Program-made: the position numbers and the translations under genes
The notes under the pieces: generated by a model
What the model saw: only the letters and a program-made list of their open reading frames with translations
Databases searched by the model: none
What the model was told of the DNA's origin: nothing
Shown: positions 36,336 to 44,375 of the stretch, piece after piece
Layout of the letters: each line of letters begins with the position of its first letter
Numbering within the stretch: the first letter of the stretch is position 1
Assembly (NCBI GenBank): GCA_044449065.1
Contig: JBIOHP010000001.1
Coordinates: forward strand, 186,001 to 250,000
Origin: JBIOHP01 sp044449065
Lineage (GTDB): Bacteria; Bacteroidota; Ignavibacteria; UBA10030; SZUA-254
DNA length: 64,000 bases
Direction of reading: 5' to 3'

Positions 36336-37289
36336 ATGAAAAATAAGAAAATTGTCAGCGTCGTAACCGGAGGATCCGGATTTCTTGGATCACATCTCTG
36401 CGATCGGCTTCTCGCGGAAGGTCATCATGTTATTTGCATCGATAATCTTATCACCGGCAATATCGACAACATCTCACATTTGTTCGGGAACAACCGATTT
36501 CAATATTTTAATCATGATGTTACCAATTACCTGTTCATTGAGGGCGTCGTCAATAATGTACTGCATTTCGCCTCGCCGGCAAGCCCAATCGATTATATAA
36601 AGCTTCCCATCCAGACCTTGAAAGTCGGTTCCCTCGGTACGCATAAAGCGCTCGGTCTGGCAAAAGCGAAAGGGGCGAGATTTTTATTAGCTTCGACTTC
36701 AGAAGTTTATGGCGATCCGCTTATCCATCCCCAGCCGGAATCATATTGGGGAAATGTGAATCCCATCGGTGTAAGAGGCGTCTATGACGAAGCAAAACGT
36801 TTTGCAGAAGCATTGACCATGGCGTATCATCGGTATCACGGCGTGGATACGCGCATTGTCCGTATTTTCAATACCTATGGCCCTAAGATGCGGCTGGATG
36901 ATGGAAGAGCAATTCCCGCGTTCATGTCGCAAGCATTAAAAGGGAAACCGGTCACCGTGTTCGGCGATGGAAAACAGACACGAAGCGTCTGTTATGTCGA
37001 TGATCTCATCGATGGAATATATCGTCTCTTGCGATCCAAGATAACCGATCCGGTAAATATCGGCAATCCTGATGAAATATCGGTGCTGGGTTTGGCGAAG
37101 GAAATTGTCAAACTCGCTGGGGGCAAAAGCAAAGTGGTCTTCAATCCTCTCCCTGAAGACGACCCGAAAGTGCGTCAACCGGATATTACAATAGCGCGTA
37201 AAGGACTCGGATGGAAACCGAAGATTTCCCGCAATGAAGGGTTGAAAATTACTATGGAATATTTCCAAAAGAAACTTGCTGCGGGTTAA
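36336..37289 (+). CDS. UDP-glucuronate decarboxylase (UDP-xylose synthase type)
   Basis: A 317-residue extended short-chain dehydrogenase starting at ATG 36336, with GAGGG just upstream; a longer in-frame start lies inside ugd. The Rossmann motif is TGGSGFLGSHLCDRLL, then HFASPASPIDYIKLPIQTLK, STSEVYGDPLIHPQPESYWG, and YDEAKRFAEALTM with YxxxK. HPQPESYWGNVNPIG and NTYGPKMRLDDGRAIPAFM are the UXS signature. It converts UDP-GlcA to UDP-xylose, via a 4-keto pentose, in the cytoplasm. With ugd it forms a two-step module. Confidence 0.92.
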   Translation: MKNKKIVSVVTGGSGFLGSHLCDRLLAEGHHVICIDNLITGNIDNISHLFGNNRFQYFNHDVTNYLFIEGVVNNVLHFASPASPIDYIKLPIQTLKVGSLGTHKALGLAKAKGARFLLASTSEVYGDPLIHPQPESYWGNVNPIGVRGVYDEAKRFAEALTMAYHRYHGVDTRIVRIFNTYGPKMRLDDGRAIPAFMSQALKGKPVTVFGDGKQTRSVCYVDDLIDGIYRLLRSKITDPVNIGNPDEISVLGLAKEIVKLAGGKSKVVFNPLPEDDPKVRQPDITIARKGLGWKPKISRNEGLKITMEYFQKKLAAG

Positions 37290-38291
37290 ATGGTGCATCA
37301 TAACAACTTAATGAGGTGCCACAGCTTAATTTTCAATATCGTTGTTATATTCCTCTTCCTTTTCTTTACGGTACAACTTCAGGCGGGAGAGTACAAACAC
37401 TTCCATTCCGATCTCAGCTTATCCGATAATTATTCCGGTAAAATTTCATTCACGAATCTCTCGACCTTCGATTCAACAAGCTCACCCGTAATCGAAAATG
37501 CGCCGAAGGTCAATTATGGACGGTTGGTCGTTCTTGGAGGATTGATGGGGGGAGCGATAGCAACAATTCACATCTACCAGCAAAACGGGTGGTGGCAGAA
37601 TAACAGAGCGCCGTTTCATTTTCAAGAAGACCTCGTGTATGGATTACACGTTGATAAAATCGGCCATTTTTATGGCGCAATGATTCTGACATATTTTATC
37701 AGACATACGGTGGAAACTGCCGATGTTTCCGAATCTAAATCTCTTCTCATCGGATCAGCCGGGGCGTTATTATTTCAAACGTACGTCGAAGTGGAGGACG
37801 GGTTTTCAACATGGGGCTTTGATAGAGTGGATTTTGCTTCCGATGTTGGGGGAGCATTATGGCCCATTCTCCAGCATTCATATCCTTCGCTGACCAACTA
37901 TGAATTAAAGTTCAGTTATATCCCTTCAGATTTGCTCAATCGTCCGGGAGGATCGGGATTTAAAGGGCAAAAACATCTTATCATCGATGATTATGAGGGA
38001 CAGACCTTTTGGCTCAGCATGAAAGTGAAAAACATTCTCCCCGAATCTGCGGTATACTATTGGCCCTCATTTCTTTGTCTATCTGTCGGTTATGGCGCGA
38101 GGGACATCGCCGGTATCAATGCATCGCCTTATAGGGTTTATTATCTCTCCCTTGATTATGATTTCACCAAAATAATTCCGGATTCAACGCCATTGTTAAA
38201 ACATCTGGGAGAGGTGCTGAATTTTATTCATTTTCCGGCTCCCGCCGTCAGGATTTCTCCATCAACAATATGGTATGGCTTGTATTTCTAA
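37290..38291 (+). CDS. DUF2279 family putative membrane-associated protein
   Basis: A 333-residue protein with an N-terminal signal or anchor (IFNIVVIFLFLFFTVQLQA). A hydrophobic helix near residues 75-90 (RLVVLGGLMGGAIATIHI) precedes VDKIGHFYGAMILTYFIRH, then LFQTYVEVEDGFSTWGFDRVDF, the DUF2279/YfiM-like pattern with conserved His and Asp residues. The C-terminal half looks beta-rich. Function is unknown. It directly follows the UDP-glucuronate decarboxylase gene and precedes Wzi by four bases, so it probably takes part in surface-polysaccharide assembly. Another ATG seven codons in is possible. Confidence 0.72.
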   Translation: MVHHNNLMRCHSLIFNIVVIFLFLFFTVQLQAGEYKHFHSDLSLSDNYSGKISFTNLSTFDSTSSPVIENAPKVNYGRLVVLGGLMGGAIATIHIYQQNGWWQNNRAPFHFQEDLVYGLHVDKIGHFYGAMILTYFIRHTVETADVSESKSLLIGSAGALLFQTYVEVEDGFSTWGFDRVDFASDVGGALWPILQHSYPSLTNYELKFSYIPSDLLNRPGGSGFKGQKHLIIDDYEGQTFWLSMKVKNILPESAVYYWPSFLCLSVGYGARDIAGINASPYRVYYLSLDYDFTKIIPDSTPLLKHLGEVLNFIHFPAPAVRISPSTIWYGLYF

Positions 38292-38295
38292 ACTT

Positions 38296-40011
38296 ATGAA
38301 AACTTTATTACACCTTCTTTGCTCAGTAATATTATTAACGGTTTTCGTGACCTGGATTTCCACCGCCCAGGTAGAAAATGTTCCCGCATCACATCCTGTG
38401 TATACGTTTCTAAAGAGGATGGACGTCAAGGGAATAATCGAACGGTACCGCGACGCCATTTTGCCCATGTCGCGAAAAGAGGTTGGGGAGTTCCTCACCG
38501 CCATCGATAAGAACAGGACGGAGCTTACGGAAACAGAACAGAGCTGGCTCGACCGCTACCTGCTGGAATTCCGGTTCGACATTCATGGAACGACAGATGG
38601 CGCGAATTCATTGATCGCCTCCGAAATTCCCGGCGTGTCCAACGGGTTTGGCAACATCTTTTCGGGCAACAATCAGTATCTCTATGCGTACCATGATTCC
38701 GATCTTACAATGTTCGTCAACGGCTTGCTGGCATTCAATGCGCGGCGCATCAATGGAGATGTGCTTGGCGACGCCCATGCCGAGTTTATACAAGGCGGAG
38801 GAAGAATTCGGGGGACTCTTGGCAGCCATTTTGGATATTATGTTCAAGGCACGAATGCCCAGTTCTGGGGGAGCCGGGATCTTCTCCTGCGGGATACGCT
38901 GTTAAGCCAGGCACAAACGCTGCGGGATAACACCGCCCAAAATTTCGACATGGCAGAAGGGTACGCGCGCTATGACGGAGGAATTATCTCGGCAGAGCTT
39001 GGAATGGAACGCGTCCTGTGGGGAAACGGCTATGACCAAAAAATGCTCATCTCCGATAACATTCGCACATTCCCCATGATTCGCACCGACATACAGTTTA
39101 AGTCGCTGAAGTATACCTTCATGCATGGCTGGCTGCTCGGACGACCGTTACCCTGGACATTATTTGTCTCCGCCGATTCTGCCGCGAAGATCAAGGGTCC
39201 ATACATTGCGGATAAGTACACAGCCGCCCACCGCATCGAGTTTTCTTTTCCCCGCCAGTTCGATATCGGATTTCAGGAGATGATTATTTACGCAAATCGG
39301 CCGTTCGACCTGGGCTATCTCAATCCATTTATCCTCCTTGAATCTGTCCAGCGCGCGCGAGGATCCCGCGATCACGATTTATGGGCGTTGGATTTGCGAA
39401 CCCATTTCATCCCCGGTCTTCAATTCACGGGAACGCTTGTTGTCAACGATGTTCATTTTCAGGATTTTTTCCTGAACCGATGGTACAACAGGAATGCGTA
39501 CCAGCTCGGCTTTTTTCTCACGGATCCTATCGGCTTGCCAAACACGAGCTTAATGGCTGAATGGACTCATATTAATCCTTATACCTACTCGCACGAGTAT
39601 TCCATTGAAGAAAATTACACGAGTTACGGGGCGATCATTGGACCGCGCATAGGACCGAACTCGGAATCATGGTTTGTGCGAGGCGATCTCGTCCCATCGC
39701 CAAACCTGACGCTATCCGTAAGCGGCACGCTTGTTCGCCACGGCGACAACATCCTTGACGCCAAGGGAAACCTCGTCAAGGACGTCGGCGGAGATATCTG
39801 GCAGCCGCATCTCCCGACCGACCCCATCGAAACCGTCTTCCTTGACGGCAATTTAGTAACGACGAAACGGCTTCAGTTCTTCGGCAACTACGAGATTGTT
39901 CATCACGTATGGCTCGGCGGATGGTTCGAGTGGGAGCGGATCGATAGCGCGGCGACAAACAAGGTGAATCTCAATAAGACATTCGGGGCAGAGATACGGA
40001 TGGAGATTTAG
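38296..40011 (+). CDS. Capsule assembly Wzi family outer-membrane protein
   Basis: A 571-residue protein starting at ATG 38296 with a signal peptide (LLCSVILLTVFVTWISTAQ). The mature part is rich in aromatic-alternating beta strands, as in the Wzi barrel, with recognisable segments such as HPVYTFLKRMDVKGII, NGYDQKMLISDNIRTFPMIR, LDLRTHFIPGLQFTGTLVVN and NTSLMAEWTHINPYTYSHEY. Wzi attaches capsular polysaccharide to the cell surface in E. coli. Here it closes the locus, which suggests that at least part of the polymer stays cell-bound. E. coli Wzi is about 480 residues; this one is longer but within the range of Bacteroidota homologues. Confidence 0.85.
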   Translation: MKTLLHLLCSVILLTVFVTWISTAQVENVPASHPVYTFLKRMDVKGIIERYRDAILPMSRKEVGEFLTAIDKNRTELTETEQSWLDRYLLEFRFDIHGTTDGANSLIASEIPGVSNGFGNIFSGNNQYLYAYHDSDLTMFVNGLLAFNARRINGDVLGDAHAEFIQGGGRIRGTLGSHFGYYVQGTNAQFWGSRDLLLRDTLLSQAQTLRDNTAQNFDMAEGYARYDGGIISAELGMERVLWGNGYDQKMLISDNIRTFPMIRTDIQFKSLKYTFMHGWLLGRPLPWTLFVSADSAAKIKGPYIADKYTAAHRIEFSFPRQFDIGFQEMIIYANRPFDLGYLNPFILLESVQRARGSRDHDLWALDLRTHFIPGLQFTGTLVVNDVHFQDFFLNRWYNRNAYQLGFFLTDPIGLPNTSLMAEWTHINPYTYSHEYSIEENYTSYGAIIGPRIGPNSESWFVRGDLVPSPNLTLSVSGTLVRHGDNILDAKGNLVKDVGGDIWQPHLPTDPIETVFLDGNLVTTKRLQFFGNYEIVHHVWLGGWFEWERIDSAATNKVNLNKTFGAEIRMEI

Positions 40012-40218
40012 CCCCGCAGTTTCCTATCTGCACTGCCTGCCATAAGTGATCTGGCGAAATGATCTTCATAAGAACGATTCCGCCTCTTAAATTGTAATTC
40101 ATTCTGAACTTTTTCCTCCCTTATTTGGTTTTATAATATTAATTTCATAATATTTTAGGCAATTCATATCAAAAATCATCTAACAAAACTTCAAATTATA
40201 GGGATAATGGAGTAATTT

Positions 40219-40692
40219 ATGGCATTAAAACTTGGTGACAAAGCGCCGGATTTTACACTCACCGACGCAGACAGAAATAAACGATCATTAAAAGAATTTG
40301 CAGGAAAAAAGACCATTCTTGCTTTCTTCCCGGGGGCGTTCACAGGCGTTTGCACAAAAGAAATGTGCGCGCTTAGAGATTCATTGAGCGCATTTAACAG
40401 CATGGATGCGCAGGTGGTAGCCATCAGTGTTGACTCACCATTTGCAAACAAAGGATTTTCCATCGCGAACCAGCTAACATTTCCGGTGCTCAGCGATTAT
40501 ACAAAAGATGTGAGTCGAAAATACGCCGGACTTGTTCAAAATTTTGCCGGGCTTGAGGGATATGCCGCATCCAACCGGGCTGTATTTATTCTTGATAAAT
40601 CGGGTACCGTTCAATATGCCTGGATCGGGGAAAACCCGGGAATCGAACCGCCCTATGACGAAATCAAAAAAGCGTTATCGTCTATTAAGTAA
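40219..40692 (+). CDS. Peroxiredoxin (AhpC/TSA family)
   Basis: A 157-residue thiol peroxidase with AFFPGAFTGVCTKEMCALRD; Cys45 is the peroxidatic Cys, and Cys50 is in the position of a nearby resolving Cys. It reduces hydrogen peroxide or organic hydroperoxides with electrons from thioredoxin or a similar donor. GGAG lies seven bases before the ATG. A second peroxiredoxin gene follows 12 bases after the stop codon, so the two are probably one operon. Confidence 0.92.
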   Translation: MALKLGDKAPDFTLTDADRNKRSLKEFAGKKTILAFFPGAFTGVCTKEMCALRDSLSAFNSMDAQVVAISVDSPFANKGFSIANQLTFPVLSDYTKDVSRKYAGLVQNFAGLEGYAASNRAVFILDKSGTVQYAWIGENPGIEPPYDEIKKALSSIK

Positions 40693-40704
40693 AACGATAA
40701 TATT

Positions 40705-41157
40705 ATGATTAAAGTTGGAGAGAAAGCGCCCAACTTTTCTTTGCCTGATGCTAACGGCACAATTGTATCGTTAAAACAATTCAAAGGAAAGAAGCTCGTT
40801 CTTTACTTTTATCCTAAAGACCTCACTCCCGGTTGCACAACCGAAGCGTGTTCGTTCAGGGATAATATTGAAGATATACGCGCCAAAGGCGCGGAAGTCA
40901 TCGGCGTCAGCGCCGATCCGGTAAAGCTGCACCAAAAATTTGCCGAAAAGTATGAGCTAAACTTTCCTCTCCTCAGCGATGAATCGAAAGAAATGTTGAA
41001 GGAGTACGGCGTCTGGAAACAAAAATCCTTCATGGGGAAGAAATTTATGGGTATTGTGCGTACAACCGTTATCATCGATGAGCGGGGTATCATAAAACAC
41101 ATCTTTCCGAAAGTGAAGGTAAGTGGTCACACTAAAGAAGTTCTACAATTCTTATAA
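40705..41157 (+). CDS. bcp: Thioredoxin-dependent thiol peroxidase, BCP type
   Basis: A 150-residue peroxiredoxin of the BCP/PrxQ class: LYFYPKDLTPGCTTEACSFR, with peroxidatic Cys44 and resolving Cys49 spaced as in E. coli BCP, then VIGVSADPVKLHQKFAEKY and FMGIVRTTVIIDERGII. It detoxifies peroxides with thioredoxin as reductant. It lies between another peroxiredoxin and an aquaporin gene (33-base gap). Confidence 0.94.
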   Translation: MIKVGEKAPNFSLPDANGTIVSLKQFKGKKLVLYFYPKDLTPGCTTEACSFRDNIEDIRAKGAEVIGVSADPVKLHQKFAEKYELNFPLLSDESKEMLKEYGVWKQKSFMGKKFMGIVRTTVIIDERGIIKHIFPKVKVSGHTKEVLQFL

Positions 41158-41190
41158 TTTAAAATCAACAATTTAAAGGGGTAAATAATT

Positions 41191-41853
41191 ATGATTACCA
41201 CAAAAAATCTTCTGGTTGAATTCATAGGAACTTTCACTCTTATTTTTGTCGGCATCGCGTCTATAGTGGTGAATGCTGGATTAGTAGGGGTAGCGCTTGC
41301 GCACGGACTTGCCATTGCGGTGATGGTTTCGGCAATGGGGTATGTTTCGGGCGGTTTTTTTAATCCTGCCGTCGTCGTTGGCGGTCTGGTTGGGGGAAAA
41401 ATATCGCTGATCGATAGCATAGCGTATATCATTACGGAACTCATCGGTGGCGCGGCAGGCGCTTTTGCGGTGAAAGTGATATTTCCTGCGGCAATGGTTG
41501 ACGCTGTCAAGTTAGGCACGCCGATGTTGGCATCGGGCGTTGAATTTCTTCCCGGCATTTTAATGGAATTAATTATGACCTTCTTCCTCGTGATTGTTGT
41601 CTATGGCACGGCAATCGATCCCCGTGGACCGAAGCCAGTTGCCGGGTTGATCATCGGACTGACGATTACCCTTGATATTATTGTTGGGGGACCGATTACG
41701 GGTGGTTCGATGAATCCAGCCCGGACATTTGGTCCCGCTATCGTTGGCGGTTACTGGACAGATCATATTGTGTACTGGATAGGTCCGCTGGCTGGCGCTA
41801 TATTGGCGGCTCTCTGCTACACAAAAATTATTGGAAAAGATGCAGAAAAATAA
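41191..41853 (+). CDS. MIP family channel (aquaporin-like)
   Basis: A 220-residue membrane protein with six predicted helices and two re-entrant NPA loops: GGFFNPAVVVGG (N58-P59-A60) and GGSMNPARTFGP (N175-P176-A177), the latter followed by the selectivity-filter Arg178. The length and second NPA loop fit the AqpZ/AqpM water-channel group more than glycerol facilitators, which usually have an extra loop and NPARD. AAAGGGG lies about ten bases before the ATG. Its position directly after two peroxidases allows the idea of hydrogen peroxide passage, but that is inference. Confidence 0.92.
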   Translation: MITTKNLLVEFIGTFTLIFVGIASIVVNAGLVGVALAHGLAIAVMVSAMGYVSGGFFNPAVVVGGLVGGKISLIDSIAYIITELIGGAAGAFAVKVIFPAAMVDAVKLGTPMLASGVEFLPGILMELIMTFFLVIVVYGTAIDPRGPKPVAGLIIGLTITLDIIVGGPITGGSMNPARTFGPAIVGGYWTDHIVYWIGPLAGAILAALCYTKIIGKDAEK

Positions 41854-41874
41854 TTTTACTATCAGTGAATAAGA

Positions 41875-42279
41875 ATGATTTATCTAACTCGAAAAGAATA
41901 TTTTTGCGCTTCGCACCGGCTGTTTAATCCAAAGTTTTCCGACGCGGAGAATCTTAAAATTTACGGTAAATGCGCCTATCCCAATGGCCATGGGCATAAT
42001 TATGAACTTGAGGTGACCGTGGCAGGCGAGCCGGATCCGGAAACCGGCATGATTCTCGACCTGAAAAAAATATCAGATATAATAAAGGCAGAAATTATCG
42101 ATAAAGTCGATCACAGGCACCTCAATTTCGATATAGACTTCCTGGATGGTATTATCCCGACCGCCGAAAATCTTGCGACAGTCTTTTGGAGATTGCTTGC
42201 TCCCAAAATATACGGCGGTAAATTATACTCCGTGAAAGTTTCAGAAACTACAAACAATTTTGCAGAATACCGTGGCTAA
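41875..42279 (+). CDS. 6-pyruvoyl-tetrahydropterin synthase (PTPS-II type)
   Basis: A 134-residue COG0720 protein. Zinc ligands His14 (FCASHRLF), His39 and His41 (GKCAYPNGHGHNY); catalytic Cys33; Asp79-His80 in KVDHRHLN; and Glu124 in KVSETTNNF. The motif spacing Cys-x5-HGH and the stretch ENLKIYGKCAYPNGHGHNY match eukaryotic-type PTPS; queuosine-pathway QueD has Cys-x3-HGH. The enzyme converts 7,8-dihydroneopterin triphosphate, the product of FolE, to 6-pyruvoyl-tetrahydropterin. FolE is encoded immediately downstream and overlaps it by 20 bases, with sepiapterin-reductase-like genes next. I therefore favour a biopterin role over 6-carboxy-tetrahydropterin synthesis, though some PTPS-II enzymes do both. 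Confidence 0.88.
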   Translation: MIYLTRKEYFCASHRLFNPKFSDAENLKIYGKCAYPNGHGHNYELEVTVAGEPDPETGMILDLKKISDIIKAEIIDKVDHRHLNFDIDFLDGIIPTAENLATVFWRLLAPKIYGGKLYSVKVSETTNNFAEYRG

Positions 42280-42865
42280 CAAACAACAAATTCCTAAGAA
42301 CAATAATAAATCGCTTGAAGATGCGATACGGGTTATTATCCGCGAGATCGGCGAAGACCCCAATCGTGAGGGACTGCTAAAAACTCCTCAACGTGTGGCT
42401 AAGGCATGGGAATTTCTTTCCCGCGGTTATGAAGGCGACGTGATGAAAGTCCTCAACGACGCCATCTTCAGTGAAAAATATAGTGAGATGGTGATTGTGA
42501 AGGATATTGATTTTTTCAGCATGTGCGAGCACCATCTGCTGCCATTTTATGGTAAAGCGCATATCGCCTATATCCCCGATGGAAAAATTATCGGGTTAAG
42601 TAAAATCCCGCGTATCGTGGAAATATTCAGCAGGCGTTTGCAGGTTCAGGAGCGCATGACGCAGCAAATTGCCGAGACATTGTATGACGGCTTAAAACCA
42701 GACGGCGTTGGCGTCATCATCGAAGCAAGGCATTTATGCATGATGATGCGCGGCGTGGAAAAACAAAACTCGGTTGCAACAACCAGCGCGATGTTTGGCT
42801 CATTCCGCGAGGATGAACGAACCCGGAACGAGTTCCTGAAACTCACCATCAATAAATTACCATAA
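42260..42865 (+). CDS. folE: GTP cyclohydrolase I
   Basis: A 201-residue enzyme that opens GTP to 7,8-dihydroneopterin triphosphate in the cytoplasm. Zinc ligands are Cys89 and His92 (FSMCEHHLLPFYGKAHI) and Cys160 (ARHLCMMMRGVEKQ); GLSKIPRIVEIFSRRLQVQE and EDPNREGLLKTPQRVAKAWE are family hallmarks. The start is either TTG 42260 or GTG 42272, both overlapping or close to the PTPS stop codon at 42279, so the two genes are translationally coupled. This fusion-like arrangement suggests the pterin is passed straight to PTPS rather than only to folate synthesis. Confidence 0.96.
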   Translation: MQNTVANKQQIPKNNNKSLEDAIRVIIREIGEDPNREGLLKTPQRVAKAWEFLSRGYEGDVMKVLNDAIFSEKYSEMVIVKDIDFFSMCEHHLLPFYGKAHIAYIPDGKIIGLSKIPRIVEIFSRRLQVQERMTQQIAETLYDGLKPDGVGVIIEARHLCMMMRGVEKQNSVATTSAMFGSFREDERTRNEFLKLTINKLP

Positions 42866-42870
42866 AAGTG

Positions 42871-43611
42871 ATGAAGCGGCTAAGAAGTGAGCTGACCCCA
42901 AAACGACCTGTTGTTTGGGTTACCGGCGCTTCGAAAGGTATTGGTCGCGCGATTGCCATGGAATTTGCCTCCATCGGCTGCCAAGTTTGCCTGAGCGGCA
43001 GATCGCGAACATTATTAAACTCCGCAGTGAAGGAAATTATTAAACTTGGCGGCAAGGCGATTTCCGTCCCGTGCGATATTTCCGATTTAAAATCAGTGAA
43101 AGCTGCTCATGCGACAATAATAAAAAAGGCCGGCGATATTGATGTGTTAGTTAATAATGCCGGTATAACGACCTTTAAGCCATTCGTCAAAACCCCGCCG
43201 CAGGAATTCGAAAAGATTATCAAGATAAATCTTCTCGGACACATTTACTGCACAAAAGCCGTTCTTCCATCGATGCTCAGGAATAAATCCGGTTTTATTT
43301 TCAATATCATTTCGTATGCGGCAATAAAAACATTCGGAGATTCATCTGCATATACCGCAGCCAAGGCAGGGATGTTCGGATTAGGAAAAGTGCTGAGGGA
43401 AGAATTACGCGAACATAATGTTAAAGTGATAAACGTGTTGCCGGGCGCTGTCGAAACTAAAATGTGGCCCGCAGGAGTAAGGAGGAAGTACGCCGGAAGA
43501 ATGATGAAACCGGAGAGTCTCGCGGAAGTGATCGTGAATATTTTCCGCATGCCGCCCGACGTCGTTACCGACGAAATTGTACTGCGACCTCAGATGGGAG
43601 ACTTAAAATGA
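42871..43611 (+). CDS. Short-chain dehydrogenase, probable sepiapterin reductase-type
   Basis: A 246-residue short-chain dehydrogenase from ATG 42871 (a GTG three bases earlier is also in frame). Rossmann motif VTGASKGIGRAIAMEFAS, NNAG at about residue 90, Ser in FNIISYAAIKTFGDSS, and YTAAKAGMFGLGKVL with YxxxK. Its C-terminus, PGAVETKMW, MKPESLAEVIV and DEIVLRPQMGDL, recalls the Chlorobium tepidum sepiapterin reductase as I remember that sequence. That enzyme reduces the 6-pyruvoyl side chain of tetrahydropterin with NADPH. It lies six bases after folE. The generic SDR call is secure; the sepiapterin role is supported by motif and context. Confidence 0.82.
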   Translation: MKRLRSELTPKRPVVWVTGASKGIGRAIAMEFASIGCQVCLSGRSRTLLNSAVKEIIKLGGKAISVPCDISDLKSVKAAHATIIKKAGDIDVLVNNAGITTFKPFVKTPPQEFEKIIKINLLGHIYCTKAVLPSMLRNKSGFIFNIISYAAIKTFGDSSAYTAAKAGMFGLGKVLREELREHNVKVINVLPGAVETKMWPAGVRRKYAGRMMKPESLAEVIVNIFRMPPDVVTDEIVLRPQMGDLK

Positions 43612-43630
43612 ATGAGAAAGGATTTGTGAT

Positions 43631-44347
43631 ATGAGCCTGAACGGCAAAGCATCAATCGTTACCGGAGCTGGAAGAGGTATCGGTAGAGCTATCGCTCTTA
43701 TCCTTGCAAAAAATGGATCGGATGTGGTGCTCTCTTCGCGAACTCAATCCGAACTGGATACAGTGGCGGCGCAGATACGGAGTATTGGAAGAAAAGCAAT
43801 CACGGTTCAATCAGATGTTTCCCGTCCCGAAGATGTACATCGGATTGTCGATGCGGCAATTGTGAATTTCGGTAAAATTGATATTCTCGTTAATAACGCT
43901 GGCATCGGGACATTCTCTTCGGTCGCAGATATGAAGATTGAAGATTTTGATCGCATGTTTGCCGTGAACGTCCGGGGGATATTCCTTTGCACGAAAACGG
44001 TGCTCCCCACGATGATAAAACAGAACAGGGGAAACATCATCAATATATCTTCCTTAGCCGGTAGAAATTCGTTTAAAGGCGGCGCCGGGTATTCTGCCAC
44101 GAAATGGGCGTTGATCGGCTTTAGCCGTTCATTAATGCTCGAGGTTCGTCAGCACAACATCCGAGTTATAACTCTCTGTCCCGGTTCGGTGGATACATCC
44201 TTTAGCCCTGTTGATTCTTCCGCTAAGAATGCCGACCGTATTCCGAAAGCCGATGATATCGCACAGGTTGTTCTTGATGCGTTAATGATGCCCGAAAATG
44301 TGATGGTAAGCGAGATCGATATTCGTCCGACCAACCCCAATTGGTAA
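43631..44347 (+). CDS. Short-chain dehydrogenase/reductase (FabG-like)
   Basis: A 238-residue short-chain dehydrogenase with VTGAGRGIGRAIALILAKNG, NNAGIGTFSSVADM, INISSLAGRNSFKGG and YSATKWALIGFSRSL. AAAGGA lies nine bases before the ATG. The C-terminal end, VMVSEIDIRPTNPN, is similar to that of the preceding reductase, so the pair may have arisen by duplication and divergence. In a PTPS-folE cluster it could catalyse a second side-chain reduction or isomer-specific step; an unrelated keto-reduction is also possible. Confidence 0.85.
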   Translation: MSLNGKASIVTGAGRGIGRAIALILAKNGSDVVLSSRTQSELDTVAAQIRSIGRKAITVQSDVSRPEDVHRIVDAAIVNFGKIDILVNNAGIGTFSSVADMKIEDFDRMFAVNVRGIFLCTKTVLPTMIKQNRGNIINISSLAGRNSFKGGAGYSATKWALIGFSRSLMLEVRQHNIRVITLCPGSVDTSFSPVDSSAKNADRIPKADDIAQVVLDALMMPENVMVSEIDIRPTNPNW

Positions 44348-44375
44348 ATTATTTATTTATCCCCGGATTAATTGA

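Noticed and set aside
36336..37289. ArnA-type dehydrogenase/decarboxylase for aminoarabinose synthesis with the formyltransferase
   Set aside because: The HPQPESYWG motif is that of UDP-xylose synthase, the formyltransferase is a separate gene, and no arnC, arnT-partner or arnD genes are seen in an arn arrangement.
41875..42279. QueD (6-carboxy-tetrahydropterin synthase, queuosine pathway)
   Set aside because: The Cys-HGH spacing is five residues rather than three, and the neighbours are folE and reductases rather than queC, queE or queF. Dual function is not excluded.
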